Shown: positions 33,389-41,941, counted from the first letter of the stretch. The stretch is 43,253 bases of DNA from Lachnospiraceae bacterium (GCA_017535945.1 JAFXTJ010000010.1:1-43253), one strand, 5' to 3'. Notes: generated by a model from the letters alone, not told the origin. A program made the numbers and translations.

Positions 33389-34098
33389 GCTTCACCTCCG
33401 TTTCGGACTTCTCTGCCCTTCCCGGCCTGCTTTCTCTTGATCCGGTTCATGGCCGCGATCAGGAAAGCCAGTACGAAAAAGGCTCCGGACTGCATCACAA
33501 AGATCGAGACCGGCTGATACATGCCGAGGAAGGTCCCGACCGGTCCGGGGACGATCGTGCCGTCTCCCAGGAGCTGTATTTCAAAAGCTGTCCCGGCGCC
33601 GATGAGTTCCCGGAAGAGCCCCATGATCGTGATCGCGCAGGTAAAACCGAGCCCCATCCCGAGTCCGTCAAAGAAGGACGGGATTGCGCCGTGCTTGGAA
33701 GCGTATGCCTCGGCTCTGCCGAAGATGATGCAGTTGACCACGATCAGCGGGATATAGACGCCCAGCGCCTCATTGAGCGCCGGAAGATACGCCTGGATGA
33801 TCAGCTGCACCAGCGTCACAAAAGACGCGATGACCACGATAAAGGCCGGGATCCGCACCGTATCGGGGATGATCCTGCGCAACAGCGAGATCATCAGATT
33901 GGAAAGCGCCAGCACCGCCGTGGTCGCCAGCCCCATCGTCAGGCCGTTCACCGCCGATGTAGTGACCGCAAGCGTAGGGCACATGCCCAGCATCAGAACA
34001 AATGTCGGATTCTCCGTGATCAGACCGTTGAAGAAGCGCTCTGCGGAGGAATCCGCCCGAAGTCCCAGCGCGCCTTTTCTTCCTTCGCCGCTCATCAT
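33385..34098 (-). CDS. rnfE: Rnf complex membrane subunit E
   Basis: RnfE is the pseudo-symmetric partner of RnfA. The protein has six helices with NGLITENPTFVLMLGMCPTLAVT and LIVVNCIIFGRAEAYASKH, each again with a Cys in the paired positions. Length 237. AGGAGG lies four bases before the first of two adjacent ATGs (34098, 34095). It overlaps rnfG by 4 nt and rnfA by 4 nt. Confidence 0.97.
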   Translation of the reverse strand: MMSGEGRKGALGLRADSSAERFFNGLITENPTFVLMLGMCPTLAVTTSAVNGLTMGLATTAVLALSNLMISLLRRIIPDTVRIPAFIVVIASFVTLVQLIIQAYLPALNEALGVYIPLIVVNCIIFGRAEAYASKHGAIPSFFDGLGMGLGFTCAITIMGLFRELIGAGTAFEIQLLGDGTIVPGPVGTFLGMYQPVSIFVMQSGAFFVLAFLIAAMNRIKRKQAGKGREVRNGGEA

Positions 34099-34700
34099 GA
34101 CACCTCCTTAAGGACCTGTTCGTAGTACAGCAGCCCCGCGTTGACCCCGTTCGTGATCGCCCGCGTGGTGATCGTCGCGCCGGAGATCGCATCCACGGTC
34201 TCGGGCAGCGTATCCGCCGTCTTCGTCACGGTAAAGTGCGCAGGCGGGATCTTCACATCATCAAACTGCGGTACCAGCACCCGGCCGGCGTTCATCCCCA
34301 GACCCGGTGTCTCATTGATGGAGATGAGCGAGATCCCGTTGACCATCCCGTCACCGGTCACGCCCAGGATCCAGGTAATCTTATCGCCGTATCCCATGGA
34401 GGTGATCCGGAGGGCATAGCCGTCCTTGCGCCCGTTCACCATGGCGACCTTAACATCGTCGATCGTGACCCCGGCAAAGGCATCATTCTCCGCCAGGAGC
34501 CCGGCGGCTTTTTCCCTGTCAAACCCTTCAAATTCTTCAAAGGAGGCATCCGGATACGCCTCCGCATTGGCCTTCTGCTCCGCGATCATCTCCTGCTGCC
34601 GGATGGGCTCCTTGGTCACCTCGTAAACGGTTCCCAGCAGTCCCCCCGCCACGAGCGTGATGACGAACAGGATGAGCGCGTTCTTCACGGTATCTTTCAT
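34095..34700 (-). CDS. rnfG: Rnf complex FMN-binding subunit G
   Basis: One N-terminal membrane helix (about 8-27) is followed by an FMN-binding domain. The flavinylation motif Dxx(S/T)GAT is present as D170-A-I-S-G-A-T176, with T176 the expected covalent FMN site added by ApbE (apbE is not in the window). GYALRITSMGYGDKITWILGV is the substrate-side strand pattern. Overlaps rnfD by 4 nt and rnfE by 4 nt. Confidence 0.97.
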   Translation of the reverse strand: MKDTVKNALILFVITLVAGGLLGTVYEVTKEPIRQQEMIAEQKANAEAYPDASFEEFEGFDREKAAGLLAENDAFAGVTIDDVKVAMVNGRKDGYALRITSMGYGDKITWILGVTGDGMVNGISLISINETPGLGMNAGRVLVPQFDDVKIPPAHFTVTKTADTLPETVDAISGATITTRAITNGVNAGLLYYEQVLKEVS

Positions 34701-35683
34701 GCCTCATCCGCCTCCTTTCCCGTCTTCTTCACCTTAACGGGTTTCGGGATGCCGAAGGCCCGCGGCAATGTGCACTTCTCGATCAGCGGCACCAGGAGAT
34801 TCCCCAACAGGATCGCATAGGAGACGCCCTCTGCGGGCGTGCCGAACATGCGGAAGATCCCGGTCATGAGACCCAGGAAAAGTCCGTAGATATACTTGCC
34901 TTTATCCGTAATGGGGCTCGTGACATAATCCGTTGCCATGAAAAAGGCACCGAGCATCAGACCGCCGCCCGCGAGCTGTGCGGAAAGATAACTGGGATCG
35001 AACCCCTCGCCGCGCAGAAGCCGCACGATCACGACAAAAACGGCAAAGGACACGATATAGGTACCGGGGATCCTGAGATCGATGATCCCCAGCAGGATCA
35101 GGATGCAGGCGCCGATGACGATCGCGATCATGGACGTCTCGCCGATGGTACCGGGTATATTGCCGGTGACCATATTGAGGACATTGACGCTCTCGCCGTT
35201 TTTGATCATCGCGAGCGGTGTCGCGGTGGATACCGCATCCAGCGGAAATCTGGTCATCGCCGCCGGAAAGGAGATCAGCAGGAAGCACCTGCCCGCCAGT
35301 GCGGGATTCATGAAATTCTGACCGAGGCCGCCGAAGAGCATCTTCACCACCACGATGGCAAAGATACCGCCCAGCACCGGCACATACCAGGGTGCCGTGG
35401 AAGGCAGGTTCATTCCCAGGAGCAAGCCCGTGACCACGGCGGAAAGATCGCCGACGGTCACCGGTTTCTTCATGGCCTTTTCATAGATCAACTCGGACAA
35501 TACCGTGGAAAGTACGGACAGCGCGAGTACGATGAGCGCGCCGACCCCGAAACGGTATATGCCGTAGCCGGCCGCCGGCAGCAGAGACACGGCGACCCAG
35601 AACATGATATTCGAGGTTGTCACCCCGCTTCGGACATGCGGATTGGATGAAACCCTGCGCAGACCGGTATTTGTATCACTCAT
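34697..35683 (-). CDS. rnfD: Rnf complex membrane subunit D
   Basis: A 328-residue polytopic NqrB/RnfD protein. The block SNIMFWVAVSLLPAAGYGIYRFG, MLFGGLGQNFMNPALAGRCFLL and the flavinylation-type sequence DAVSTATPLAM (about 150-160) mark the family; its Thr normally carries FMN by a phosphoester. GFDPSYLSAQLAGGGLMLGAFFMATDYVTSP is the C-terminal family block. It starts 6 nt after the rnfC stop. Confidence 0.97.
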   Translation of the reverse strand: MSDTNTGLRRVSSNPHVRSGVTTSNIMFWVAVSLLPAAGYGIYRFGVGALIVLALSVLSTVLSELIYEKAMKKPVTVGDLSAVVTGLLLGMNLPSTAPWYVPVLGGIFAIVVVKMLFGGLGQNFMNPALAGRCFLLISFPAAMTRFPLDAVSTATPLAMIKNGESVNVLNMVTGNIPGTIGETSMIAIVIGACILILLGIIDLRIPGTYIVSFAVFVVIVRLLRGEGFDPSYLSAQLAGGGLMLGAFFMATDYVTSPITDKGKYIYGLFLGLMTGIFRMFGTPAEGVSYAILLGNLLVPLIEKCTLPRAFGIPKPVKVKKTGKEADEA

Positions 35684-35689
35684 GATCCC

Positions 35690-37006
35690 TTATTTCCTCC
35701 TCTTCGCAAGCTGGATCCTGCGCATCCCCTTGATGAGCTGCGTCAGCTGTCTCCTGGCCGGACAGATGTAGCTGCAGCAGCCGCACTCGCAGCACTCCAT
35801 CCCGTATTCCGCGAGGAAGCGCTCCTCCTGTCCGTGTTCCACGGCATCCGCGAGATTCCTGGGGATCAGCAGTTCGGGACAGGCTTCCACACATCTGCCG
35901 CAGTTGATGCATGCACTCGGTTCCAGACGGGCCACTTCATCCTTTGTCAGGCAGGTGATCGCCGAAGCCGTCTTGGTGGTCGGCACATTCAGATCAAAGA
36001 TGGCAAATCCCATCATGGGTCCGCCGGAGATGATCTTGGCGGGCTCCGTCACAAAACCGCCGGCATCCTCGATCAGATCCCGGTAGTTCATGCCGATCCG
36101 CACCTTATAATTCCGGGGATCCGTGATCGCATCGCCGGTGATCGTGACGATGCGTTCCATGAGAGGACGTCCCTCCCGGACCGCCCTGGCGACCGCACAG
36201 AGTGTGTCCACATTGTCCACGACGCAGCCGGCGTCCGCGGGCAGCATGGAGGAATTGATCTTGCGTCCCGTGCAGGCATAGATGAGCATGCGCTCCGCGC
36301 CTTCGGGATACTTCGTCTGGACCTCCATCACGGAGATCGCGGGATCGTTGCCGAGTTTTTCTCTTAACAGCACCGCCGCGTCGTGTTTGTTGTCCTCCAC
36401 GGCGAGGATCCCCCTTGCATTGGGGAACAGGCTCACCGCGATGCGCAGGCCGTCGATCAGCAGCTCCGGTTCCTCGAGCATGCGCCGGTAATCGGAGGTC
36501 AGATACGGCTCGCATTCGGAACAGTTGGCGATGACATAGTCGATCTTATCCGGTTCTTTGGGAGAGAGCTTGACGGCGGTCGGGAAACCGGCACCGCCCA
36601 TGCCGACCACGCCGGCTTCGCGGATGAGGTCGATCTTCTCCTGCGTCGTCATCTCCTCCACCGGCTTCATCACGGGCCATTCGATCTCTTCATACTGCCC
36701 GTCATTCTCCACGATCACGGAATCCACCATGGCTCCCGTGACGACACGGCGTTTCTCGATCGCCTTCACGGTGCCCGAGACCGTCGCATAGACGGGTGCG
36801 GAGACAAAGCCTCCCGCCTCGGCGATCTTCGTACCGACAAGTACACGGTCGCCCGGCTGTACAACAGGCTTCGCGGGCGCACCGATATGCTGGGACACCG
36901 GGTAGACCAGTTCACTGCCCGGCAGAATGGTCTTGATGGGTTTATCCTTTGTAAGATCCTTCCCTTCCGGCGGATGGATCCCGCCGAAAAATGTCCGATT
37001 TGCCAT
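35690..37006 (-). CDS. rnfC: Rnf complex NADH-binding subunit C
   Basis: RnfC is the peripheral subunit that reduces NAD+. Length 438 is the compact form without the long repeat tail found in some proteobacteria. GVVGMGGAGFPTAVKL is the NAD/FMN-binding block, followed by ECEPYLTSDYR. Two ferredoxin motifs CINCGRCVEACP and CCECGCCSYICP lie near the C terminus (about 380-425). First gene of the rnfCDGEAB run. A -10/-35 pair and AGGAGAGG precede it. Confidence 0.97.
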   Translation of the reverse strand: MANRTFFGGIHPPEGKDLTKDKPIKTILPGSELVYPVSQHIGAPAKPVVQPGDRVLVGTKIAEAGGFVSAPVYATVSGTVKAIEKRRVVTGAMVDSVIVENDGQYEEIEWPVMKPVEEMTTQEKIDLIREAGVVGMGGAGFPTAVKLSPKEPDKIDYVIANCSECEPYLTSDYRRMLEEPELLIDGLRIAVSLFPNARGILAVEDNKHDAAVLLREKLGNDPAISVMEVQTKYPEGAERMLIYACTGRKINSSMLPADAGCVVDNVDTLCAVARAVREGRPLMERIVTITGDAITDPRNYKVRIGMNYRDLIEDAGGFVTEPAKIISGGPMMGFAIFDLNVPTTKTASAITCLTKDEVARLEPSACINCGRCVEACPELLIPRNLADAVEHGQEERFLAEYGMECCECGCCSYICPARRQLTQLIKGMRRIQLAKRRK

Positions 37007-37053
37007 TTCCTACCTCTCCTGAACCGTTTTTCGCGCAAAAACCAACGCATAAC

Positions 37054-37082
37054 ATTATAGCGTGCCCGTATGGAAATTTCCA
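37054..37082 (-). promoter_or_regulatory. sigma-A promoter of the rnf operon
   Basis: TATAAT (37059-37054, perfect -10) with TGGAAA (37082-37077) 17 bp upstream on the minus strand. Predicted start near 37047, giving a leader of about 40 nt before rnfC. The -35 box is half of a perfect palindrome. Confidence 0.8.
37071..37082. promoter_or_regulatory. palindromic operator candidate in the rnf divergent region
   Basis: TGGAAATTTCCA is a perfect 12-bp palindrome. Its right half is the rnf -35 box, and it ends 13 bp before the -35 box of the plus-strand promoter. CCAACG (37042-37047) and CGTTGG (37093-37098) form a wider inverted pair around the same region. A regulator bound here could affect both directions. 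Confidence 0.5.
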
Positions 37083-37094
37083 CCATTTTTTCCG

Positions 37095-37123
37095 TTGGCG
37101 AAACAGCGGATCTATACTAAAAT
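37095..37123 (+). promoter_or_regulatory. sigma-A promoter for the RNase H-like gene
   Basis: TTGGCG (37095-37100), a 17-bp spacer and TAAAAT (37118-37123). The -10 ends only six bases before the ATG at 37130, so transcription would begin at or next to the start codon. Confidence 0.7.
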
Positions 37124-37129
37124 GAGATC

Positions 37130-38353
37130 ATGATCACGGTCAGGAAACAATTCAGCGGACCGGCTTTCGGCTTCGCGGAGAGAGGCACGTCCCGCATCGA
37201 ACGCCCCCTTTTCTTTGATATCGAGACAACGGGGCTGATCGCGTCACGGTCCCGGATCTACCTGATCGGCTGTGCGAGAGCGCTCCCCGATACCGAAGCC
37301 CCGGACGGATACGAACTGCTCCTCTTCTTCGCGGAGACGCCCGGGGAGGAACGGCAGGTGATCCTCGCTTTTCTGGAAACGGCCGCGGAGGCCGACACAC
37401 TGGTCCATTACAACGGGGAACGCTTTGATCTGCGGTTTCTCCGTGAACGCATCGAAGCACTGGGGCTGGCCGCGGAGGAACACTGTGCGGATCTGCTGCG
37501 CGCCTATTCCTCTCTGCAGAGCCTGGACCTCTACCGTTTCGTCAAAGACCGGACCGCAGCGCTCGGTCTGCCGGACGGCAGACTGCGCAGCGTGGAACGT
37601 CTTCTGGCGGTCAGCCGCGGAGACGATACCTCCGGCGGCGAACTGATCCCCGTCTATCTGGAATATGTCTCCCGCCCGTCATCCGCCGCGCTTGACCGGC
37701 TCCTGCACCATAATGAGTCGGATGTGATCGCGCTGGTAAAGCTGTCCGTCCTGCCGCCCTGTCTCGATTATCTCGACGGAGGTTTCCGGCAGGCCCGTCT
37801 ATGCGGTATTTCGGAGCACCCTTACCGCTCGCTCGACGGACAGCCCGGGCGGGAGCTGTTCCTCGATCTGTCGCTGTCCGGACTGTCCCTGCCCGCACCG
37901 CTGTGTGTGCACCGGGACGGATTCTTCCTAAGGATTGAGGGAGATGCCGGCCGCCTGCGCGTGCCGGTGACGGAGGGCGAACTGAGATACTTCCATCCCG
38001 ATCCGGAGAATTATTACTATCTGCCTGCGGAGGATATGGCGGTCCATAAGAGTGTCTCTTCGTTCGTCGACAAAACGCACCGCGTACGGGCCACGAAGGC
38101 GAACTGCTACACAAAAAAGCGCGGGACTTTTCTGCCCCTGCCCACACTCCCGGCCGCGGCCGGCACACCGCCGTTTTCCTGCGTTCTCCCGCGCTTCCGG
38201 TCCGCATATGATTCCGCACCCGAGTATATCGAATATCACCCGGAAAATGAAAAGGACATGAACGATTATCTCGTCCATGTCCTGTCCTGTCTCGCTTCCG
38301 GGAATGTCAGACCTTCGCGGGCTTCTCGTAGAAAAACGACCCCTTCCGCGTAA
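37130..38353 (+). CDS. RNase H-like (YprB-type) exonuclease-fold protein
   Basis: The 407-residue protein contains the RNase_H_2/YprB-type DEDD exonuclease fold: PLFFDIETTGL (D30, E32) and the YLIGCARALPD strand, then LVHYNGERFDLRFLRERI, and HHNESDVIALVKLS, which supplies the last His/Asp pair. Such proteins are thought to process nucleic acid; the substrate is unknown. The C-terminal 190 residues are not recognisable, with a basic KTHRVRATKANCYTKKRGTF stretch late in the protein. No ribosome site precedes ATG 37130, which fits the leaderless layout. The last 47 bp overlap the convergent cheR, and the cheR terminator is embedded in its coding sequence. Confidence 0.9.
   Translation: MITVRKQFSGPAFGFAERGTSRIERPLFFDIETTGLIASRSRIYLIGCARALPDTEAPDGYELLLFFAETPGEERQVILAFLETAAEADTLVHYNGERFDLRFLRERIEALGLAAEEHCADLLRAYSSLQSLDLYRFVKDRTAALGLPDGRLRSVERLLAVSRGDDTSGGELIPVYLEYVSRPSSAALDRLLHHNESDVIALVKLSVLPPCLDYLDGGFRQARLCGISEHPYRSLDGQPGRELFLDLSLSGLSLPAPLCVHRDGFFLRIEGDAGRLRVPVTEGELRYFHPDPENYYYLPAEDMAVHKSVSSFVDKTHRVRATKANCYTKKRGTFLPLPTLPAAAGTPPFSCVLPRFRSAYDSAPEYIEYHPENEKDMNDYLVHVLSCLASGNVRPSRASRRKTTPSA
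38241..38283 (-). terminator. Rho-independent terminator of cheR inside the convergent gene
   Basis: On the minus strand a 13-bp stem including one G-U pair (AGGACATGGACGA with TCGTTCATGTCCT, loop GATAA, 38253-38283) is followed by TTTCATTTTCC. It lies 24 bp beyond the cheR stop and within the last 40 codons of the plus-strand gene. Confidence 0.75.
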
Positions 38354-39113
38354 ATCCGATATCCCTGTACTGAACGATCTGCTCCGTGCTGCCGATGAAG
38401 AGATATCCCTGCGGCATGAGCGAAGCAAAATACTTGCGGAAGATATCGTCCTTAGCCTCCTCGGTGAAATAGATCAGCACGTTGCGGCAGACGATCAGAT
38501 GCACATCCTGCGGATAGGGATCCCTGAGCAGATTGGCCTGGCGGAAGTCCACCCGTCTCTTGATCTCATCGGAGATGATATACTTGTCGCCGTCTTTGAC
38601 AAAGTACTTATTCTTGAACTCCGCGGGAACACCGTTCACGCTCTTGGCATCATACATCCCGGCCTTGGCCTTGCGCAGTGCTTCGGCATCGAGATCCGTC
38701 GCCGTGATCCGGATCATGTCCATCGGTACATGCTTGGACAGGAGCATGACGATCGTATAGGGCTCGTCCCCGGTGGAACAGGCCGCGCTCCAGATCTTCA
38801 GACGTTTGCCGAAGCGTTCGATCAGCGACGGGATGATCTGCTCATCCATGAGCTTCCACTGATCCACATTGCGGTAGAACTCCGAGACATTGATCGTCAG
38901 GTGCTCGACAAAATCATTGAAGAGCTTCTTATCCGACTTGATCCCCTGCACGAACGCGTCATATCCGTTGAAGCTGTTCTTGCGGATCATATCGTTGATC
39001 CGGCGCTTCATCTGCGCTTCCTTGTAGGAGCTTAAGTCGATCTTCGTCAGTTCAAAGATCTGCTTCTTGAATTTCTCGTATGCGGGATCCTTTTGCAGCG
39101 GTTCAGTGGGCAT
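38307..39113 (-). CDS. cheR: chemotaxis methyltransferase CheR-type
   Basis: CheR methylates glutamates of chemoreceptors with S-adenosylmethionine. The N-terminal helical domain (about 15-75, KRRINDMIRKNSFNGYDAF) and the methyltransferase domain are both present: LTINVSEFYRN, WSAACSTGDEPYTI (the usual GEEPYS is GDEPYT here), ITATDLDAEAL, and IVCRNVLIYF. Length 268 is standard. No other chemotaxis gene is near, so a role in a regulator system other than flagella is possible. AGGAGG lies eight bases before the ATG, with its own promoter at 39156-39184. Confidence 0.96.
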   Translation of the reverse strand: MPTEPLQKDPAYEKFKKQIFELTKIDLSSYKEAQMKRRINDMIRKNSFNGYDAFVQGIKSDKKLFNDFVEHLTINVSEFYRNVDQWKLMDEQIIPSLIERFGKRLKIWSAACSTGDEPYTIVMLLSKHVPMDMIRITATDLDAEALRKAKAGMYDAKSVNGVPAEFKNKYFVKDGDKYIISDEIKRRVDFRQANLLRDPYPQDVHLIVCRNVLIYFTEEAKDDIFRKYFASLMPQGYLFIGSTEQIVQYRDIGFTRKGSFFYEKPAKV

Positions 39114-39155
39114 ATTTCTGTCCTCCTGTCAGTGTGTGGATGCTCACGACATTCT

Positions 39156-39184
39156 ATTTTACTCCATTTCACACCGTACCGCAA
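39156..39184 (-). promoter_or_regulatory. sigma-A promoter of cheR
   Basis: TTGCGG (39184-39179), 17-bp spacer and TAAAAT (39161-39156) on the minus strand; predicted start near 39149, about 36 nt before the ATG. It does not resemble the flagellar sigma-D consensus (TAAA, GCCGATAA). It sits just past the S1-gene terminator. Confidence 0.7.
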
Positions 39185-39192
39185 CGGATAGC

Positions 39193-39229
39193 GCAAAAAT
39201 AAAGAGCATCCGTATCACGGATGCTCTTT
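39193..39229 (-). terminator. Rho-independent terminator after the S1-domain gene
   Basis: Perfect 13-bp stem AAAGAGCATCCGT/ACGGATGCTCTTT (39201-39229, loop 3) followed on the minus strand by TATTTTTG. Confidence 0.92.
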
Positions 39230-39259
39230 GTCAGTTCCTGTAAAGAAGTCTCCCGCGTC

Positions 39260-40426
39260 TTATTCCTCGGCGGGTGCCTCCCCGGCTTCCTCAGCGGGTG
39301 CCTCGGTGCCCTCTTCGGCGATGACCTGGTCGATGTCAACGGTCTCGGCCTCATCATCAGCCGCATTGTCCGCCTGCAGCTCCTTGATGCTCAGGCTGAT
39401 CTTGCGGTCCGCCTCATTGAAGTCCACGATCTTGGCCGTGACTTCCTGGCCGGTCTGCAGGACATCGGAAGGCTTGTCGATGTGCTCCTTGGCGATCTGG
39501 GAGACATGCAGCAGAGCGTCAATGCCGGGCTCAAGCTCGACAAACGCGCCGAAATCGGCCATACGCGCCACGCGTCCGGTGACCACATTGCCGATCGCAT
39601 ACTTGGAGGAAGCATCCTTCCAGGGATTCTCGTCCTCAAACTTGCGGGACAGCGCGATCTTGGAACCGTCGATATTCTTGATGAGGACCTTAACGGTATC
39701 GCCGACCTTGAAGACCTTCTTGGGATTCTCCACGCGGCCCCAGCTCATCTCGGAGATATGAAGCAGTCCGTCCGCTCCGCCGAGATCGATGAACGCGCCG
39801 AAATCCGTCACGTTCTTCACGACACCCTCGACCACATCACCGATCTGGATGGTCTCGAAGAGGGCCTTGGCCTTCTCCTGCTTCTCCGCCAGGATGAGCA
39901 TCTTGCGGTTGCCGATATAACGGCGTCTGCGTGGATTGTACTCCGTGACGACGAACTGGATCTCCTGACCGGCATACTTGGTCAGATCCTTCTCATAGGC
40001 ATCGGATACGAGGCTCGCGGGGATGAAGATCCGCACTTCCTCGACGACAACGACGAGGCCGCCGTCCAGAACCTGTGCCACCGTGGCAGTCAGGACCTCT
40101 TTGTTGTTGAAGGCATCCTCGATGCGCTTGTTGCCGCGGTCGAGAGCCAGCCTCTTGTACGAAAGGATGACCATGCCGTCGGAATCTCCGGCCTTTAATA
40201 CCTTAACATCCATCTCGTCGCCGACCTTGACCACGGTCGTGAGATCCAGCGAATTGTCATTGCTGTACTCATTGCGTGTCAGGATACCATCGGATTTATA
40301 CCCGATATTGAGGATGATCTCCTCCGGCTTGACACCGATGACCGTGCCCTTGACGATCTCACCCGTGTGGATCGTCTTAAACGACTCGTCCACCAGTTCA
40401 ATGAAACTCTTGTCCTGATCTGACAT
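39260..40426 (-). CDS. rpsA: S1 RNA-binding domain protein (30S ribosomal protein S1 type)
   Basis: Four S1 domains in 388 residues: about 18-90, 105-170, 190-260 (VKNVTDFGAFIDLGGADGLLHISEMSW) and 275-345 (RMADFGAFVELEPGIDALLHVSQI). The last 40 residues are an acidic Ala/Glu tail. This is the short clostridial type of S1, half as long as in E. coli, and binds mRNA at or near the ribosome. An AGGAGG inside ispH lies nine bases before the ATG at 40426. The ispH stop at 40398 is 29 nt inside this gene; many Clostridia carry the two as one fused protein. Confidence 0.93.
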   Translation of the reverse strand: MSDQDKSFIELVDESFKTIHTGEIVKGTVIGVKPEEIILNIGYKSDGILTRNEYSNDNSLDLTTVVKVGDEMDVKVLKAGDSDGMVILSYKRLALDRGNKRIEDAFNNKEVLTATVAQVLDGGLVVVVEEVRIFIPASLVSDAYEKDLTKYAGQEIQFVVTEYNPRRRRYIGNRKMLILAEKQEKAKALFETIQIGDVVEGVVKNVTDFGAFIDLGGADGLLHISEMSWGRVENPKKVFKVGDTVKVLIKNIDGSKIALSRKFEDENPWKDASSKYAIGNVVTGRVARMADFGAFVELEPGIDALLHVSQIAKEHIDKPSDVLQTGQEVTAKIVDFNEADRKISLSIKELQADNAADDEAETVDIDQVIAEEGTEAPAEEAGEAPAEE

Positions 40427-41270
40427 ACTTTACAACCTCCTCGATGATCTTTTGCGGAGTGGATGCCCCCGCTGTTATTCCCACCCTGCTGACCCCTTCC
40501 GGAAACGCATCCGGCAGATCCGCAGGAGTATGGACATAGTAGGTGTGCGGACATGCCGCGCTGCAGATCTCGTAGAGCTTACGCGTATTGGAACTGGCCG
40601 CATCCCCCACGACGATCATCGCATCAACGCCCGCAGCAAGGCTTTCCGCCTCCCGCTGACGCTCACCCGTCGCGTTACATACCGTATCCGCAACGTTAAC
40701 ATCATACTCTTTCCCACGGACAATTTCAACAATTTCTTGAAATTTATTCACGCGAAATGTAGTCTGCGCGACCACTGTCACGGGGCACCCCGCCGGGAGG
40801 TCCAGTCTGCGTGCATCTTCCGGCGTCTCGAGCACGATCACTCCGCCCCGCTCCGGATCCGCCCAGCTGACGATCCCCTGCACCTCCGGATGCTTCGGAT
40901 CGCCCACCACGAGTATGGTGCGCCCTTCCGCACTCTCCCGCGCCACGATCTCATGGATCCGCTTCACGAACGGACAGGTGGCGTCGATGACCACGGCACC
41001 GCTTGCGGCAATGGCCTCTCCCACGTCCTTCGGGATCCCGTGCGCACGGACGACCACACGGTCTCCCTCGCCGAGCCCCGATACTTCGCCGATGACCGAT
41101 ACCCCTCTGGCGGCAAATTCCCCCACCACGGTATCATTGTGGATGATCGGTCCCCACGTATGGAGACTCCCCTGACGGTCCTCCTGCTGCAGTTCCTTCT
41201 CCAGCAGTTCGACCGCCCTGCGGACGCCGAAGCAGAAGCCCGCATGCTTTGCGAGGATGACTTCTCTCAT
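40398..41270 (-). CDS. ispH: 4-hydroxy-3-methylbut-2-enyl diphosphate reductase
   Basis: IspH is the last MEP-pathway enzyme, making IPP and DMAPP with a [4Fe-4S] cluster. The three cluster cysteines are visible: C13 in HAGFCFGVRRA, C99 in DATCPFVKRIH and the third in DTVCNATGERQ. The block VRAHGIPKDV and the ITAGASTPQKIIEEV end are diagnostic. Length 290 matches free-standing IspH. It overlaps cmk by 4 nt (ATGA) and the S1 gene by 29 nt in a different frame. Confidence 0.97.
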   Translation of the reverse strand: MREVILAKHAGFCFGVRRAVELLEKELQQEDRQGSLHTWGPIIHNDTVVGEFAARGVSVIGEVSGLGEGDRVVVRAHGIPKDVGEAIAASGAVVIDATCPFVKRIHEIVARESAEGRTILVVGDPKHPEVQGIVSWADPERGGVIVLETPEDARRLDLPAGCPVTVVAQTTFRVNKFQEIVEIVRGKEYDVNVADTVCNATGERQREAESLAAGVDAMIVVGDAASSNTRKLYEICSAACPHTYYVHTPADLPDAFPEGVSRVGITAGASTPQKIIEEVVKYVRSGQEFH

Positions 41271-41941
41271 GCGCGCCGGCCCGTCTTCTCCGCGTAGATC
41301 GCGAGGATCCGTTCCACCGCTTCGTCGATGTTCAGATCCGAAGTGTCCAGCAGCACCGCATCATCCGCCTGTTTCAGAGGCGAGATCTCGCGGTTCTTAT
41401 CCCGTTCATCCCGTTCCTCGATGTCCCGTCTGATCTGATCCTCGTCCGGTGTCTCCCCCTTGGCCTGCAGTTCCAGGAACCGTCTGTGCGCCCGGACGGC
41501 GGAGCTGGCCGTAAGATAGATCTTGCACTCGGCCTGCGGAAGCACGACGGTGCCGATATCCCGGCCGTCCATCACCACATCCGTGGTCCTCGCGAGCTCC
41601 TGCTGAAGCGCCACGAGCCGTTCCCTGACCCTGCCGACGGTGCTCACGGCGGATGCCGTGTTGCCCACCTCCTCCGTGCGGATGAGCCCGTTCACATTCT
41701 CGCCGTTCAGCACGACGATCTGCTCGCCCGCCTCATGACGGATGGAGATATCGGCTCTGAGGGACGCCGCGGCGACCGCCTCCTCATCCGTGATATCCAC
41801 CCGCTCCCGCAGCATGTAGAGAGCCATTGCCCGGTACATGGCACCGGTGTCCACATAGATGAACCCCAGTGTCTTCGACACGCGTTTTGCCACAGTGCTC
41901 TTGCCCGCTCCGGCGGGCCCGTCGATCGCGATCGCTGCCAT
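41267..41941 (-). CDS. cmk: cytidylate kinase
   Basis: CMP kinase phosphorylates CMP and dCMP. P-loop GPAGAGKST at residues 8-16, YVDTGAMYRAMAL next, VVMDGRDIGTVVLP near 130, and the LID segment RRDIEERDERDKNR. Length 224. It follows the flavoprotein gene by 13 nt and overlaps ispH by 4 nt. Confidence 0.97.
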   Translation of the reverse strand: MAAIAIDGPAGAGKSTVAKRVSKTLGFIYVDTGAMYRAMALYMLRERVDITDEEAVAAASLRADISIRHEAGEQIVVLNGENVNGLIRTEEVGNTASAVSTVGRVRERLVALQQELARTTDVVMDGRDIGTVVLPQAECKIYLTASSAVRAHRRFLELQAKGETPDEDQIRRDIEERDERDKNREISPLKQADDAVLLDTSDLNIDEAVERILAIYAEKTGRRA

